A model generated the notes under the pieces. It searched no databases, was not told the origin of the DNA, and worked only from the letters and a program-made list of their open reading frames with translations. From contig JAFGPF010000038.1 in the NCBI GenBank assembly GCA_016926115.1, forward strand, positions 1-31,558: DNA of 31,558 nucleotides. Direction: 5' to 3'. Both the position numbers and the translations under genes were made by a program. Source of the DNA: Dehalococcoidales bacterium. Its GTDB lineage: Bacteria; Chloroflexota; Dehalococcoidia; Dehalococcoidales; RBG-16-60-22. This document shows, one piece after another, positions 7,708 to 15,108 of this stretch (the first letter of the stretch is position 1; each line of letters opens with the position of its first letter).

Positions 7708-8136
7708 ATGGCACAGGCAAAGACAGGTGATACCGTAAAAGTCCACTACACGGGCAAACTGAAGGACGGCACGGTATTCGATAGTTCCGCAGACCGCGAA
7801 CCACTGGAATTTAAAATCGGGGAAAGACAGCTCATCCCGGATTTCGAAGAGGCGGTAGTCGGCATGGAACCCGGAGAGTCCAAGAGCATCGAGATAGCCG
7901 CCGAGAACGCCTACGGACCCCACAATAAAGACATGGTAATGGTCGTCGAGAGGAAGGATATACCGGAAGGGCTCGACCCGCAGGTCAACCAGAGACTCCA
8001 GGTACAGCAGCAGAGCGGCCAGTCGTTCGTCGTCACGGTAACGGACGTATCGGAGGCGAGCATCACGCTGGACGGCAACCATCCTTTAGCCGGTAAAGAC
8101 CTGGCTTTTGATATCCAGTTGACGGAAATCGCGTAA
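7708..8136 (+). CDS. FKBP-type peptidyl-prolyl isomerase, SlyD-like
   Basis: This 142-residue cytoplasmic prolyl isomerase/chaperone starts with the FKBP core (VKVHYTGKLKDGTVFDSS, GERQLIPDFEEAVVGMEPGE). It continues through a SlyD-type insert-in-flap domain (about residues 65-120: AYGPHNKDMVMVVERKDIPEG onward). It closes with HPLAGKDLAFDIQL, which returns to the FKBP barrel. The histidine/cysteine-rich nickel-binding tail of E. coli SlyD is absent, as in many other bacteria. GGAAAGGAG just upstream supports the start. No signal peptide is present. Confidence 0.93.
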   Translation: MAQAKTGDTVKVHYTGKLKDGTVFDSSADREPLEFKIGERQLIPDFEEAVVGMEPGESKSIEIAAENAYGPHNKDMVMVVERKDIPEGLDPQVNQRLQVQQQSGQSFVVTVTDVSEASITLDGNHPLAGKDLAFDIQLTEIA

Positions 8137-8166
8137 CCACTCCGCCTGTGGTGACACTCCGCAGGC

Positions 8167-8196
8167 TTGCGGCAGTCGTGCTGTTTGCCCTATAAT
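8167..8196 (+). promoter_or_regulatory. Putative promoter of the DUF177-rpmF-fab cluster
   Basis: A perfect TATAAT at 8191-8196 has TTGCGG at 8167-8172 as a weaker -35 (spacer 18). Transcription would begin near 8203. This argues for the ATG at 8231, which has a GGAGG, over the one at 8210. Confidence 0.55.
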
Positions 8197-8230
8197 ATAG
8201 TCATTCAGGATGGAGTGGAGGCGAGGCGGA

Positions 8231-8740
8231 ATGCAGATAAACGTATCTCAGCTGCTTCAGGAACCTATCGGTTCGATTCGTGATTACCAGGTCGATGAGG
8301 CGGCTGATATTATCGGTGACGGAAATAAATATACGACCCGGGGCGAGTGCCATCTGCTGCGTACCCAGCGCAGCATCCTGGTGAAATGCGCGCTGAACGC
8401 GGATGTGGAACTCACCTGTAATCGGTGCCTGAGTAAGTTCCGGCACCCGTTGAAAATAAATTTTGAAGAGGAGTTTCTACCTACCATAGATATCACCAGC
8501 GGGGCGCCGCTGCCGATGCCGGAGGAAACTAGTGTATTTACCATCGATGAGCACCACAACATAGATACGGCAGAAGCGGTACGGCAGTATGCGTTGATGG
8601 CGGTACCGATGAAGGCGCTCTGCAGGAAAGACTGTGCCGGACTATGCCAGAAATGCGGGAAAAACCTGAACCAGGGAAAATGCGACTGCCCGGCACAGGA
8701 GATGGACCCGCGCTGGTCCGCATTGACAAAATTACAGTAA
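8231..8740 (+). CDS. DUF177 (YceD-like) metal-binding protein
   Basis: This protein of about 169 residues belongs to the DUF177/YceD family, which is found next to rpmF in most bacteria and is implicated in rRNA accumulation. The start MQINVSQLLQEPIGS is characteristic, and GGAGG at 8217-8221 supports it over the in-frame ATG at 8210. A CxxC appears early (CNRCLSKF). A C-terminal cysteine cluster (CRKDCAGLCQKCGKNL then CDC) suggests a bound zinc ion. It is followed directly by rpmF, the conserved order. Its biochemical role is still poorly defined in the family. Confidence 0.9.
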   Translation: MQINVSQLLQEPIGSIRDYQVDEAADIIGDGNKYTTRGECHLLRTQRSILVKCALNADVELTCNRCLSKFRHPLKINFEEEFLPTIDITSGAPLPMPEETSVFTIDEHHNIDTAEAVRQYALMAVPMKALCRKDCAGLCQKCGKNLNQGKCDCPAQEMDPRWSALTKLQ

Positions 8741-8777
8741 AACCTGATAAAATATAACTATAAGAACGGAGTAACAT

Positions 8778-8978
8778 ATGGGAGCCCTACCGAAACGTAA
8801 GAAAAGCAAGTCACGCGCCGGCAACCGGCTGAGTCATAACGCCCTGAAACCGCCGGCACTGGATATCTGTCCCCAGTGCCACAGCCCCAAGAAGCCCCAT
8901 CACGCCTGTCCTACCTGCGGGACCTACAACGGACGGGAAGTCATCAAGATGGAAGGGCCTAAGAAACCGGCGGCATAA
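8778..8978 (+). CDS. rpmF: 50S ribosomal protein L32
   Basis: At 66 residues this is the zinc-ribbon form of L32. The basic N-terminus MGALPKRKKSKSRAGNR is typical, and the Cys4 ribbon is CPQCH...CPTCG, ending in the usual YNGREV. GGAG seven bases upstream of the ATG supports the start. It sits between DUF177 and fabD, as in the widespread yceD-rpmF-fab arrangement that couples ribosome and lipid synthesis. plsX and fabH, which normally follow rpmF, are missing here. Confidence 0.97.
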   Translation: MGALPKRKKSKSRAGNRLSHNALKPPALDICPQCHSPKKPHHACPTCGTYNGREVIKMEGPKKPAA

Positions 8979-9086
8979 TCCGGGCGTTTAACTGGAGACT
9001 ATCGCCATCCCATTTCCTTTACACTCAACCTTTACATAGAGTCTATTTTATATCCAAGAGCCACTTAAAAGGAGGAAGCAACCGAG

Positions 9087-10010
9087 ATGACGAAAGTAGC
9101 CTGGGTATTCCCCGGCCAGGGCTCGCAGTCCGTGGGCATGGGGCGCGACCTTTTCGATAATGTAAAATCGGCACAAGCCGTTTTCCAGCAGGCGGACGAA
9201 GCCCTGGGATTTCCCCTGACAGACCTCATTTTCGAGGGACCGGAGGACGAACTCCGCCAGACCATCAACGCTCAGCCCGCGCTGGCAGTCGATTCTTTTG
9301 CCTGCCTGGCGGCAGTACGTGAAATCAACCCCGATAAACTACCCATGCCTGCCTTCCTGGCGGGGCATTCCCTCGGGGAATATACGGCGTTGGCATTGGC
9401 GGGAGTATTCGATTTTTCCACCGTCGTGAAACTCGCCCGCGAGAGGGGCAGGCTCATGCACGAAGCCGGACAGAAACGCGCCGGAGCCATGGCGGCCATC
9501 ATTGCGCTCGATGAAGAGAAAGTGGCCGAAGTCTGCCGCGAGTCCAATACCGTTATCGCCAATATCAACTGCCCGGGACAGATTGTCATCAGCGGCGCCG
9601 CCGAGAATATTACTAAAGCCATGGAAATGGCTACCGCCGCCGGTGCCAGCCGGGCTATCCCGCTTCAGGTAAGCGGCGCCTTTCACTCACCGCTGATGCA
9701 GCCGGCCGTTGAGGGCATGATAGAATACCTGAACGCCACATCATTTGCTTCGCCGTCAATCCCGGTCATCGCCAACGTTACCGCCGTACCGCTTACCAGC
9801 GCCCAGGAGGTCAAGATGGAGTTGCGCAAGCAACTGACCAGTCCCGTGCAGTGGCAGCGTAGCGTCGAATTCATGATAAATCAGGGGGTCTCTACCTTTA
9901 TCGAGATAGGACCGGGCAAGGTACTTACCGGACTCATCCGGCGAATAAACAAAGAAGTCGCCACCATGAATATCGGCGACCTCGAGGCGGTCAAAGCCCT
10001 GGGACAGTAA
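9087..10010 (+). CDS. fabD: Malonyl-CoA:acyl carrier protein transacylase
   Basis: FabD, 307 residues, moves malonyl groups from CoA to acyl carrier protein for fatty acid synthesis. GQGSQ lies at residues 10-14. The nucleophile is Ser95 in GHSLGEYTALA. Arg120 in RERGR binds the malonyl carboxylate, and His200 in GAFHSPLM completes the site. The length is normal. AAAAGGAGG lies upstream, although spacing to the ATG is rather long (about 11 bases). It is probably co-transcribed with rpmF and fabG. Confidence 0.97.
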   Translation: MTKVAWVFPGQGSQSVGMGRDLFDNVKSAQAVFQQADEALGFPLTDLIFEGPEDELRQTINAQPALAVDSFACLAAVREINPDKLPMPAFLAGHSLGEYTALALAGVFDFSTVVKLARERGRLMHEAGQKRAGAMAAIIALDEEKVAEVCRESNTVIANINCPGQIVISGAAENITKAMEMATAAGASRAIPLQVSGAFHSPLMQPAVEGMIEYLNATSFASPSIPVIANVTAVPLTSAQEVKMELRKQLTSPVQWQRSVEFMINQGVSTFIEIGPGKVLTGLIRRINKEVATMNIGDLEAVKALGQ

Positions 10011-10029
10011 ACATATGGGAGGCGTGACC

Positions 10030-10779
10030 ATGGACCTTAAAGACAGAGTGGCTATCGTTACCGGCAGCGCCCGGGGCATCGGCAAAGCCATCGCCCTCAA
10101 GCTCGCCGGGGTCGGCGCAGACATCGTCGTCAACGACATCGCCGCCGCCTCGGACGCGCTCGAAAGCACCGCCGGGGAAATCAGGGCGCTGGGCAGGCAG
10201 ACCCTGGCGGTCACCGCCGACGTTAGTTCGTCCGAAGACGTTGCCCGCCTCGTCGAGGAAGCCGCCGTCAAGTTCGGCAAAATCGATATCCTGGTCAATA
10301 ACGCCGGGGTCACCCGCGACCATCTGGTCATGCGCATGACCGACGAGGAATGGGACACCGTGCTCAATATCGACCTTAAGAGCGCCTTTTTATGTTCCCG
10401 AGCCGTGCTGCGGCACATGTTTCGGCAGCGATGGGGGAGGATTATCAGCATCGCGAGCGTAGTAGGTATCTATGGCAATCCCGGTCAGGCTAACTACGCC
10501 TCCGCCAAGGCAGGAATTATCGGACTGACCAAGTCCATCGCCAAGGAAGTAGCCTCCCGAGGCATCACCGTCAACGCCATCGCCCCCGGCTTCATCGAGA
10601 GTAAGATGACGAAGCAGCTCGATGAAAAGCAGCGTCAGGCACTCCTGGCGCGTATCCCCACGGGAAGCATCGGCACTCCCGATGACGTCGCCGAAGCCGT
10701 GGCTTTCCTGGCATCGGAAGAAGCGCGGTATATCACCGGTCACGTGCTTAACGTGGATGGGGGGATGACGGGAGGCTAG
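10030..10779 (+). CDS. fabG: 3-oxoacyl-[acyl-carrier-protein] reductase
   Basis: This 249-residue short-chain dehydrogenase is the NADPH-dependent ketoacyl-ACP reductase of fatty acid elongation. The cofactor loop TGSARGIG is at 11-18, NNAG at 90-93, and the active site is Ser143, Tyr156 and Lys160 (YASAK). The C-terminus ends GHVLNVDGGMTGG. An upstream in-frame ATG at 10015 exists, but GGGAGG at 10017-10022, seven bases ahead of 10030, marks the latter as the start. The position after fabD supports FabG over a general SDR. A degenerate copy of its last codons follows just downstream. Confidence 0.93.
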   Translation: MDLKDRVAIVTGSARGIGKAIALKLAGVGADIVVNDIAAASDALESTAGEIRALGRQTLAVTADVSSSEDVARLVEEAAVKFGKIDILVNNAGVTRDHLVMRMTDEEWDTVLNIDLKSAFLCSRAVLRHMFRQRWGRIISIASVVGIYGNPGQANYASAKAGIIGLTKSIAKEVASRGITVNAIAPGFIESKMTKQLDEKQRQALLARIPTGSIGTPDDVAEAVAFLASEEARYITGHVLNVDGGMTGG

Positions 10780-10784
10780 GCGGA

Positions 10785-10823
10785 CACGTCTCCAACGTGG
10801 ATGGGGGGATGACGGGGGGCTAG
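10785..10823 (+). pseudogene. Duplicated remnant of the fabG 3' end
   Basis: Bases 10794-10823 repeat 10750-10779 with one mismatch at an offset of 44 bases. The weaker similarity extends left to 10785 and 10741. Read in its own frame, the second copy encodes HVSNVDGGMTGG and a stop, nearly the same as the FabG tail HVLNVDGGMTGG. The offset is not a multiple of three, so it is not read through. It is either a slipped duplication or the leftover tail of a second SDR gene lost by recombination. The convergent phosphoribosyltransferase gene takes its stop codon from this copy. Confidence 0.7.
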
Positions 10824-11530
10824 ATTGGTTCCTGCTTCTTTTCCGGTATTTCAATCTTACTGCTGAAACGGCGCATCCGCCATTCCTTGAGACAATGCAG
10901 CACCTCGCCGTCGGTAATATCGTGCCAGTATCGGTAGTAGTCCGATACATAAAAAGTAGGCTCGGTTCCGATAACGCAGATCACCACCCTGTCGGCGACC
11001 TTCTTCATTTCCTCCACCACATGCTCCGGCCCCACCGGGACCGCGGCGATTATCCTCTCCGGCCGGCGGTGTCGCAGCGACTCTATGGCCGCCCTCATGG
11101 TGTAGCCGGAAGCCAGCCCGTCGTCGACGACTATTAGCGTACGCCCGGTAACGGATACCGGCGGCCTCTCGCCGTGATAGAGCAGGCTGCGACTTCGTAT
11201 GTCCGCCCTTACCTGCCCCACCTGGTAATTGATTTGCTGCTGGCTCAGTCCCGCCTGCTTGACGACATCTTCGTTCAATATTGTGGTGCCGTCGTCCGTC
11301 ACGGAGCCGAAACCGCCCTCGGGACTGAGGGGCAGCGGTATCTTGCGCGAGATTACGAGGTCGAGGTCGGCCTGAAGCGACAGGGCCACGCTTAAAGCCA
11401 CGGCGACTCCCCCGTTGGGGATGCCCAGCACGATTACTGATTTCCCGTTATATTCGGAGAGTTTTTCGGCAAGTTTGCGCCCGGCGTCGTAGCGGTTCTC
11501 GAAGACGGGCTCCATGGTGGAATGGCGCAT
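10820..11530 (-). CDS. Predicted phosphoribosyltransferase (COG1926 type)
   Basis: This 236-residue protein has a type I PRPP-binding loop, LIVVDDGLASGYT at residues 132-144. It also has the N-terminal VIVLGIPNGGV and the DLVISRKIPLP hood segment typical of orphan phosphoribosyltransferases. The base it acts on is unknown. The start ATG at 11530 is supported by GGAGG eight bases upstream. It is the last gene of a salvage operon running hpt, methyltransferase, ade, this gene; the gap to ade is 27 bases. A role in purine salvage is therefore plausible but not proven. Its last codons run into the duplicated fabG tail. Confidence 0.85.
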   Translation of the reverse strand: MRHSTMEPVFENRYDAGRKLAEKLSEYNGKSVIVLGIPNGGVAVALSVALSLQADLDLVISRKIPLPLSPEGGFGSVTDDGTTILNEDVVKQAGLSQQQINYQVGQVRADIRSRSLLYHGERPPVSVTGRTLIVVDDGLASGYTMRAAIESLRHRRPERIIAAVPVGPEHVVEEMKKVADRVVICVIGTEPTFYVSDYYRYWHDITDGEVLHCLKEWRMRRFSSKIEIPEKKQEPI

Positions 11531-11557
11531 GCGGTTAACCTCCGTTCAATCCGTTAA

Positions 11558-13261
11558 TTATTCTATCAGCTTGAACTCGTTGACGTCCACCAGACCGAGG
11601 TCGGTCAGCCTCAATTCGGGAATCACCGGCAGCGCCAGGAAAGACAGCGCGGCGAATGGTGCCGGCAACGTAACACCCAATTCTTTGGCAGCTACACTTT
11701 CCAGCTTCTCAAGTCCGGCGACCGTCTTTTCCAGCGGTTCTTCGGACAGGAGCCCGGCTATAGGCGTTGCCACACTCCCGATGACCTTGCCCCCGGCGAC
11801 CGCTGTCTGCCCTCCCTTCAAACGCTCGATTTCTATGACAGCGGCGTAGATATCCCCGTCAGTGGCGCCGACGGCGACGATATTATGCGAATCGTGGGCG
11901 GTGGAAGAAGCGATGGCTCCTCTCTTTAAGCCAAACCCGGTCACCATCCCGATGCCTATGTTGCCCGTGGCATGGTGTTTTTCCACCACCACGGCTTTGA
12001 TGATATCCCGTCCCGTATCGGGCATAACCAGCCCATCCTTCACGCTGACCTTCATTTGCTTCCTGCGGGTGATTATCTGGCCGGGGATAACCTCGATGAC
12101 CGGCCGTTCCTCGCCGGATGCCTTCAGCTTCAGGTTATTGACCCTGAAAGGCTTGACGTTAACAGTATCTGTCAGCCTGCCGCCAGCAGGCCGGTACGAT
12201 TCGAACAGCGGTCTGCCGTCCACCGCCACCGTCTTGCCCCGGTAGAAGACGGTATTTACCTTAAAATCATGTAAATCATCCAGCACGATGAGGTTGGCGA
12301 AGTACCCGGACGCCACTGCCCCCAGTCCGTCCAGCCGGAAATAATCGGCGGTATTGATACTCGCCAGTTGAATCGCCCGCACGGGGTCGAGTCCCAGCTT
12401 AATCGCCTTACGCACCACGGCATCGATATCGCCGTCGCGGAGAATGTCGACGCCATGGCGGTCGTCCACCACGAAGAGACACCGTTTATATGTCATATCC
12501 GTAACCAGGGGTAGCAGGGCTTCCAGGTTCTTCTCCGTGGAGCCCTCTCTTATCATCAGGTACATGCCCCGCCGCAGCTTTTCCTCTCCCTCCGCAAAAG
12601 TCACCGACTCATGGTCGGAATGGATACCGGCGCCGATATAGGCATTGAGGTCCTTGCCGGATACGCCCGGGGCGTGACCGTCGATGATTTTACCGCGTGC
12701 CGATTCTATTTTACTCAACATGCCGTCGTCGCCGAAGAGCACGCCGGGGTAGTTCATTACCTCGCCCAGTCCGATACACTCCTTGAATCGTAATATTTTC
12801 TTTATATCTTCAGGTCCCAGTCTGGCACCGGAGGTCTCCAGGTGAGTGGCGGGCACGCAGGAAGGCGCCATGAGAAAGAGGTCGAACGGGAGGCGCCGGG
12901 CGCATTCCAGCACGTACCGTATTCCGTCGACACCGCAAACATTGGCGATTTCATGAAGGTCGGTAATTATCGCCGAGGTGCCGTGCGGCACCACCGCCCG
13001 CGCGTACTGCCCCACGTCCAGCATGCTGCTTTCCAGGTGGGTATGCCCGTTGATGAGACCGGGAGCCAGGTATTTCCCCCGCAGGTCGATGATTTTTTTA
13101 GCGTCTTTATAGTCGCCCACCCCGGCAATCCTGTCCCCGCAGAGAGCCACGCTGCCCGTCTCTATCTCGCCGTTGAAGGTGTTGACCACCCTGGCGTTCG
13201 CCAGTATAAGGTCGGCGGGGGATTCGCCTTTAGCTACGAAGATCAGCTGTTTTGTGTTCAT
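11558..13261 (-). CDS. ade: Adenine deaminase
   Basis: This 567-residue amidohydrolase-superfamily enzyme deaminates adenine to hypoxanthine and ammonia. The metal motif NGHTHLESSM places His73 and His75. Other family hallmarks are HGTSAIITDLHEIANVCG, GLGEVMNYPGV, DGHAPGVSGKDLNAYIGAG and SDHES. The carboxy-terminal domain includes the conserved SSTAHDSHNI. The length matches the standard Ade (about 580). GGGAG precedes the ATG. In this operon its product hypoxanthine is the substrate of the hpt gene, giving a complete adenine-to-IMP route. Confidence 0.96.
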   Translation of the reverse strand: MNTKQLIFVAKGESPADLILANARVVNTFNGEIETGSVALCGDRIAGVGDYKDAKKIIDLRGKYLAPGLINGHTHLESSMLDVGQYARAVVPHGTSAIITDLHEIANVCGVDGIRYVLECARRLPFDLFLMAPSCVPATHLETSGARLGPEDIKKILRFKECIGLGEVMNYPGVLFGDDGMLSKIESARGKIIDGHAPGVSGKDLNAYIGAGIHSDHESVTFAEGEEKLRRGMYLMIREGSTEKNLEALLPLVTDMTYKRCLFVVDDRHGVDILRDGDIDAVVRKAIKLGLDPVRAIQLASINTADYFRLDGLGAVASGYFANLIVLDDLHDFKVNTVFYRGKTVAVDGRPLFESYRPAGGRLTDTVNVKPFRVNNLKLKASGEERPVIEVIPGQIITRRKQMKVSVKDGLVMPDTGRDIIKAVVVEKHHATGNIGIGMVTGFGLKRGAIASSTAHDSHNIVAVGATDGDIYAAVIEIERLKGGQTAVAGGKVIGSVATPIAGLLSEEPLEKTVAGLEKLESVAAKELGVTLPAPFAALSFLALPVIPELRLTDLGLVDVNEFKLIE

Positions 13262-13279
13262 ATTATCTCCCTGAATCCC

Positions 13280-14071
13280 CTATTTCCGTGCGATTATTAG
13301 TATCCTGTGCCGGGGCGTGTCGAAATAACCGTCACGGTCTATCCGCAGGTGCATGTCCCAGAGCCTGTCACGGTATTTATCAATCGTAAAGCCCGGCACG
13401 GTCCAGGGTATGACTTTCAGGAAATAGGCTATCGCGCCGACATCGTAAAAACGATAATGCTGGATATCTTCCTGCTGTTCGATAATCTCGAATCCGGAAG
13501 AAGTTAGTTCATCGACGGCGGACATCAGGTTCCAGTTGCCGAATTTTGGGGGCTTATTCAGGAAGAACTGCATCAGGTTAAGTAAGTTGGCGTTAGCGAC
13601 CTGCTGGGTGATGAAATGCCCGCCGGGCTTGAGAATACGTTTCAGTTCCGGGGGATAGTAAGCCTCGTGCCGGTTTATGATAAGGTCGAAGAAGTTGTCA
13701 TCGAACGGCAGGTCCCGGTTATACGGGGGCTCTTTTTCTTCTTCGATTTCAAAGACCTTCACGCCCAGCGGTTCCAGCCTTTCCCGGGCGACCGGCACAT
13801 TGGGCTGGTACTGCTCCGTGGCGCAGGTAACCGGCGGCAGGGGCTTGAACGTGGAGAGGATTTCACCTCCACCCGTCCCCATGTCCAGCATGGTCTCGAC
13901 CCCGGCTAGCCGGGGAAGCACCACGTTGTAGTAGTTCCACTTCACCGGCGCTTCTATCATCCTGCCTGTTTTTACAACATAGTCGAAGTTCCAGCCGTAG
14001 AATGCTTCACCGGCGGCTTCTTCCAGATATGCCTCGAACGTCCTTTTCAACGTCTCGTTATCTGTCAACAC
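13280..14071 (-). CDS. Class I SAM-dependent methyltransferase
   Basis: This 263-residue protein has the AdoMet-binding motif I MLDMGTGGGE at 61-70. A post-motif acidic residue and NFFDLIINRHEAYYP (motif IV region) precede LKRILKPGGHFITQQVA (motif V region). The substrate is not recognisable. The start appears to be GTG at 14071, directly abutting the hpt stop codon, with GGAG five bases upstream. Its place between hpt and ade is unusual, because the flanking genes form a purine-salvage route. It may act on a nucleobase-related compound or simply be co-transcribed. Confidence 0.85.
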   Translation of the reverse strand: MLTDNETLKRTFEAYLEEAAGEAFYGWNFDYVVKTGRMIEAPVKWNYYNVVLPRLAGVETMLDMGTGGGEILSTFKPLPPVTCATEQYQPNVPVARERLEPLGVKVFEIEEEKEPPYNRDLPFDDNFFDLIINRHEAYYPPELKRILKPGGHFITQQVANANLLNLMQFFLNKPPKFGNWNLMSAVDELTSSGFEIIEQQEDIQHYRFYDVGAIAYFLKVIPWTVPGFTIDKYRDRLWDMHLRIDRDGYFDTPRHRILIIARK

Positions 14072-14596
14072 TTACTCCAGGTAACAGATATCGGGTAGAT
14101 TGCGGTACTTCTCGTCGAAGTCGAGACCGTACCCGACCAGGAACCTGTCCGGCACGGTAAGTCCCTTATAATCAATGTCCACCTCCACGCGCCGGCGGGA
14201 AGGTTTATCCGTAAAGGCGCAGAGTCGCGCGGAAGCCGATTTCTTTTTCTTGAGGTAGTCCAGGAGGAAGGCTACCGTTAGTCCGGTATCCACGATATCC
14301 TCGACTATCAGCACGTGCCTGTCCCTTACTACCGAGCGTAGTCCCTGCACCACTCTCACCCTGCCGGAACTCTGTTTGCCGCTGCCGTAGCTGGACAGGC
14401 GTATAAAGTCTACTTCCAGCGGAAAGTCCAGCTGGCGGACGAGGTCCGCCATGAAAATAAAAGAGCCCTTGAGAATGCCTATGACAAGGGGGTTTTTATC
14501 GTGATAATCGCGGGTGATATCCGCAGCCAGCCGTTTTACGGCGGCATCTATCTCCACACGCGGGTGTAATATGTGCAGCCCGGCTTGAGAATCCAT
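14072..14596 (-). CDS. hpt: Hypoxanthine phosphoribosyltransferase
   Basis: This 174-residue enzyme forms IMP (and possibly GMP) from hypoxanthine and PRPP. The PRPP loop RHVLIVEDIVDTGLT occupies 93-107. The flexible SSYGSG segment is at 68-73, the PPi-binding LKGSFIF near 42, and the base-stacking region VPDRFLVGYGLDFDEKYRNLP is near the C-terminus. No Shine-Dalgarno sequence precedes the ATG, and a TATAAT ends 10 bases upstream, so translation may be leaderless. The gene heads an operon with adenine deaminase, which supplies its substrate. Confidence 0.95.
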   Translation of the reverse strand: MDSQAGLHILHPRVEIDAAVKRLAADITRDYHDKNPLVIGILKGSFIFMADLVRQLDFPLEVDFIRLSSYGSGKQSSGRVRVVQGLRSVVRDRHVLIVEDIVDTGLTVAFLLDYLKKKKSASARLCAFTDKPSRRRVEVDIDYKGLTVPDRFLVGYGLDFDEKYRNLPDICYLE

Positions 14597-14606
14597 GTCT
14601 AGTGAG

Positions 14607-14635
14607 ATTATAGTCCTTAGTGTCAGTCATGTCCA
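14607..14635 (-). promoter_or_regulatory. Promoter of the purine-salvage operon
   Basis: On the minus strand, TGGACA (14635-14630), a 17-base spacer and a perfect TATAAT (14612-14607) precede the hpt ATG at 14596 by only 10 bases. The expected start site leaves a leader of about 0-5 bases. Confidence 0.72.
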
Positions 14636-14641
14636 TAACAG

Positions 14642-14677
14642 TAAGGCTGGATACCCTTTTCGGAATATCCAGCCTTA
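14642..14677. terminator. 12-bp perfect hairpin between small membrane protein and hpt
   Basis: The arms 14642-14653 (TAAGGCTGGATA) and 14666-14677 are exact complements around a 12-base loop. It lies downstream of the 52-residue membrane protein and just upstream of the hpt promoter. No T-run follows on either strand, so it could be a terminator of unusual form, an RNA stabiliser or a regulatory structure. Confidence 0.45.
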
Positions 14678-14750
14678 ACATGAGTCCCTTGTCTTATTTC
14701 TTGCTGGTTTCAGCTTGTTACCTCCTTCCCGCAGTTTTGCCGGTTGCCTG

Positions 14751-14909
14751 CTAGGCGTTTGTCCTGGCGGTGGCTTCCTTCGCTTTGGCTGCCTTTGCCT
14801 CGCGGACTGTGTGGACGATACCACCGATGTTGACGTACCAGACGAAGGCTACCGGGAAGAGGACTACCGGGATGGCTACCACCAGCGCTACGATTAATTC
14901 TATGTTCAT
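14751..14909 (-). CDS. 52-residue single-span membrane protein
   Basis: This short gene is preceded by an ideal AAAGGAGGTGA and opens at ATG 14909. The protein starts MNIELIVALVVAIPVVLFPV, a long hydrophobic segment continuing to about residue 32, with a Pro-Val-Ala-Phe-Val-Trp-Tyr core. It ends in a short amphipathic, Lys/Ala-rich tail (VREAKAAKAKEATARTNA). I predict one transmembrane helix and a cytoplasmic basic tail. It has its own promoter (14993-15021) and a hairpin downstream. I do not recognise the family. The quality of the ribosome binding site argues strongly that it is translated. Confidence 0.75.
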   Translation of the reverse strand: MNIELIVALVVAIPVVLFPVAFVWYVNIGGIVHTVREAKAAKAKEATARTNA

Positions 14910-14992
14910 CGTGTTCACCTCCTTTTCTCATTTCCACTTAAAGCTTACCACCCGTTCGTGAAAAACGGCTTCCGCCGCGATACCTAGCGGCG

Positions 14993-15021
14993 ATTATAGA
15001 AAATACCGAATCTTCAGTCAG
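14993..15021 (-). promoter_or_regulatory. Putative promoter of the small membrane protein
   Basis: A perfect TATAAT (14998-14993, minus strand) lies 17 bases after CTGACT (15021-15016). The predicted leader of about 75 bases ends at the AAAGGAGGTGA of the 52-residue protein gene. Confidence 0.5.
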
Positions 15022-15045
15022 CCAACCATGTATTGAATACGTAGC

Positions 15046-15079
15046 GAAAAGAAAACGACTAAGCATATCCGCTTAGTCG
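15046..15079 (-). terminator. Intrinsic terminator of the PRC / zinc-ribbon / HesB-like operon
   Basis: A 9-bp perfect stem (15079-15071 with 15064-15056, CGACTAAGC arms, 6-base loop) is followed on the minus strand by TTTTCTTTTC. It lies 30 bases after the HesB-like stop codon. Confidence 0.85.
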
Positions 15080-15108
15080 CAACGATTTGATGAAAAAGGA
15101 GCCGCCGG

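Noticed and set aside
10015..10029. Earlier ATG for fabG at 10015
   Set aside because: The region from 10017 holds the GGGAGG that serves the ATG at 10030, and FabG proteins normally begin a few residues before the TGxxxGIG loop as they do from 10030.
14710..14937. Alternative minus-strand frame (75 codons) over the small membrane protein
   Set aside because: It is frame-shifted relative to the well-positioned AAAGGAGGTGA and gives a charged sequence with no features, while the 52-residue frame gives a clear membrane helix.
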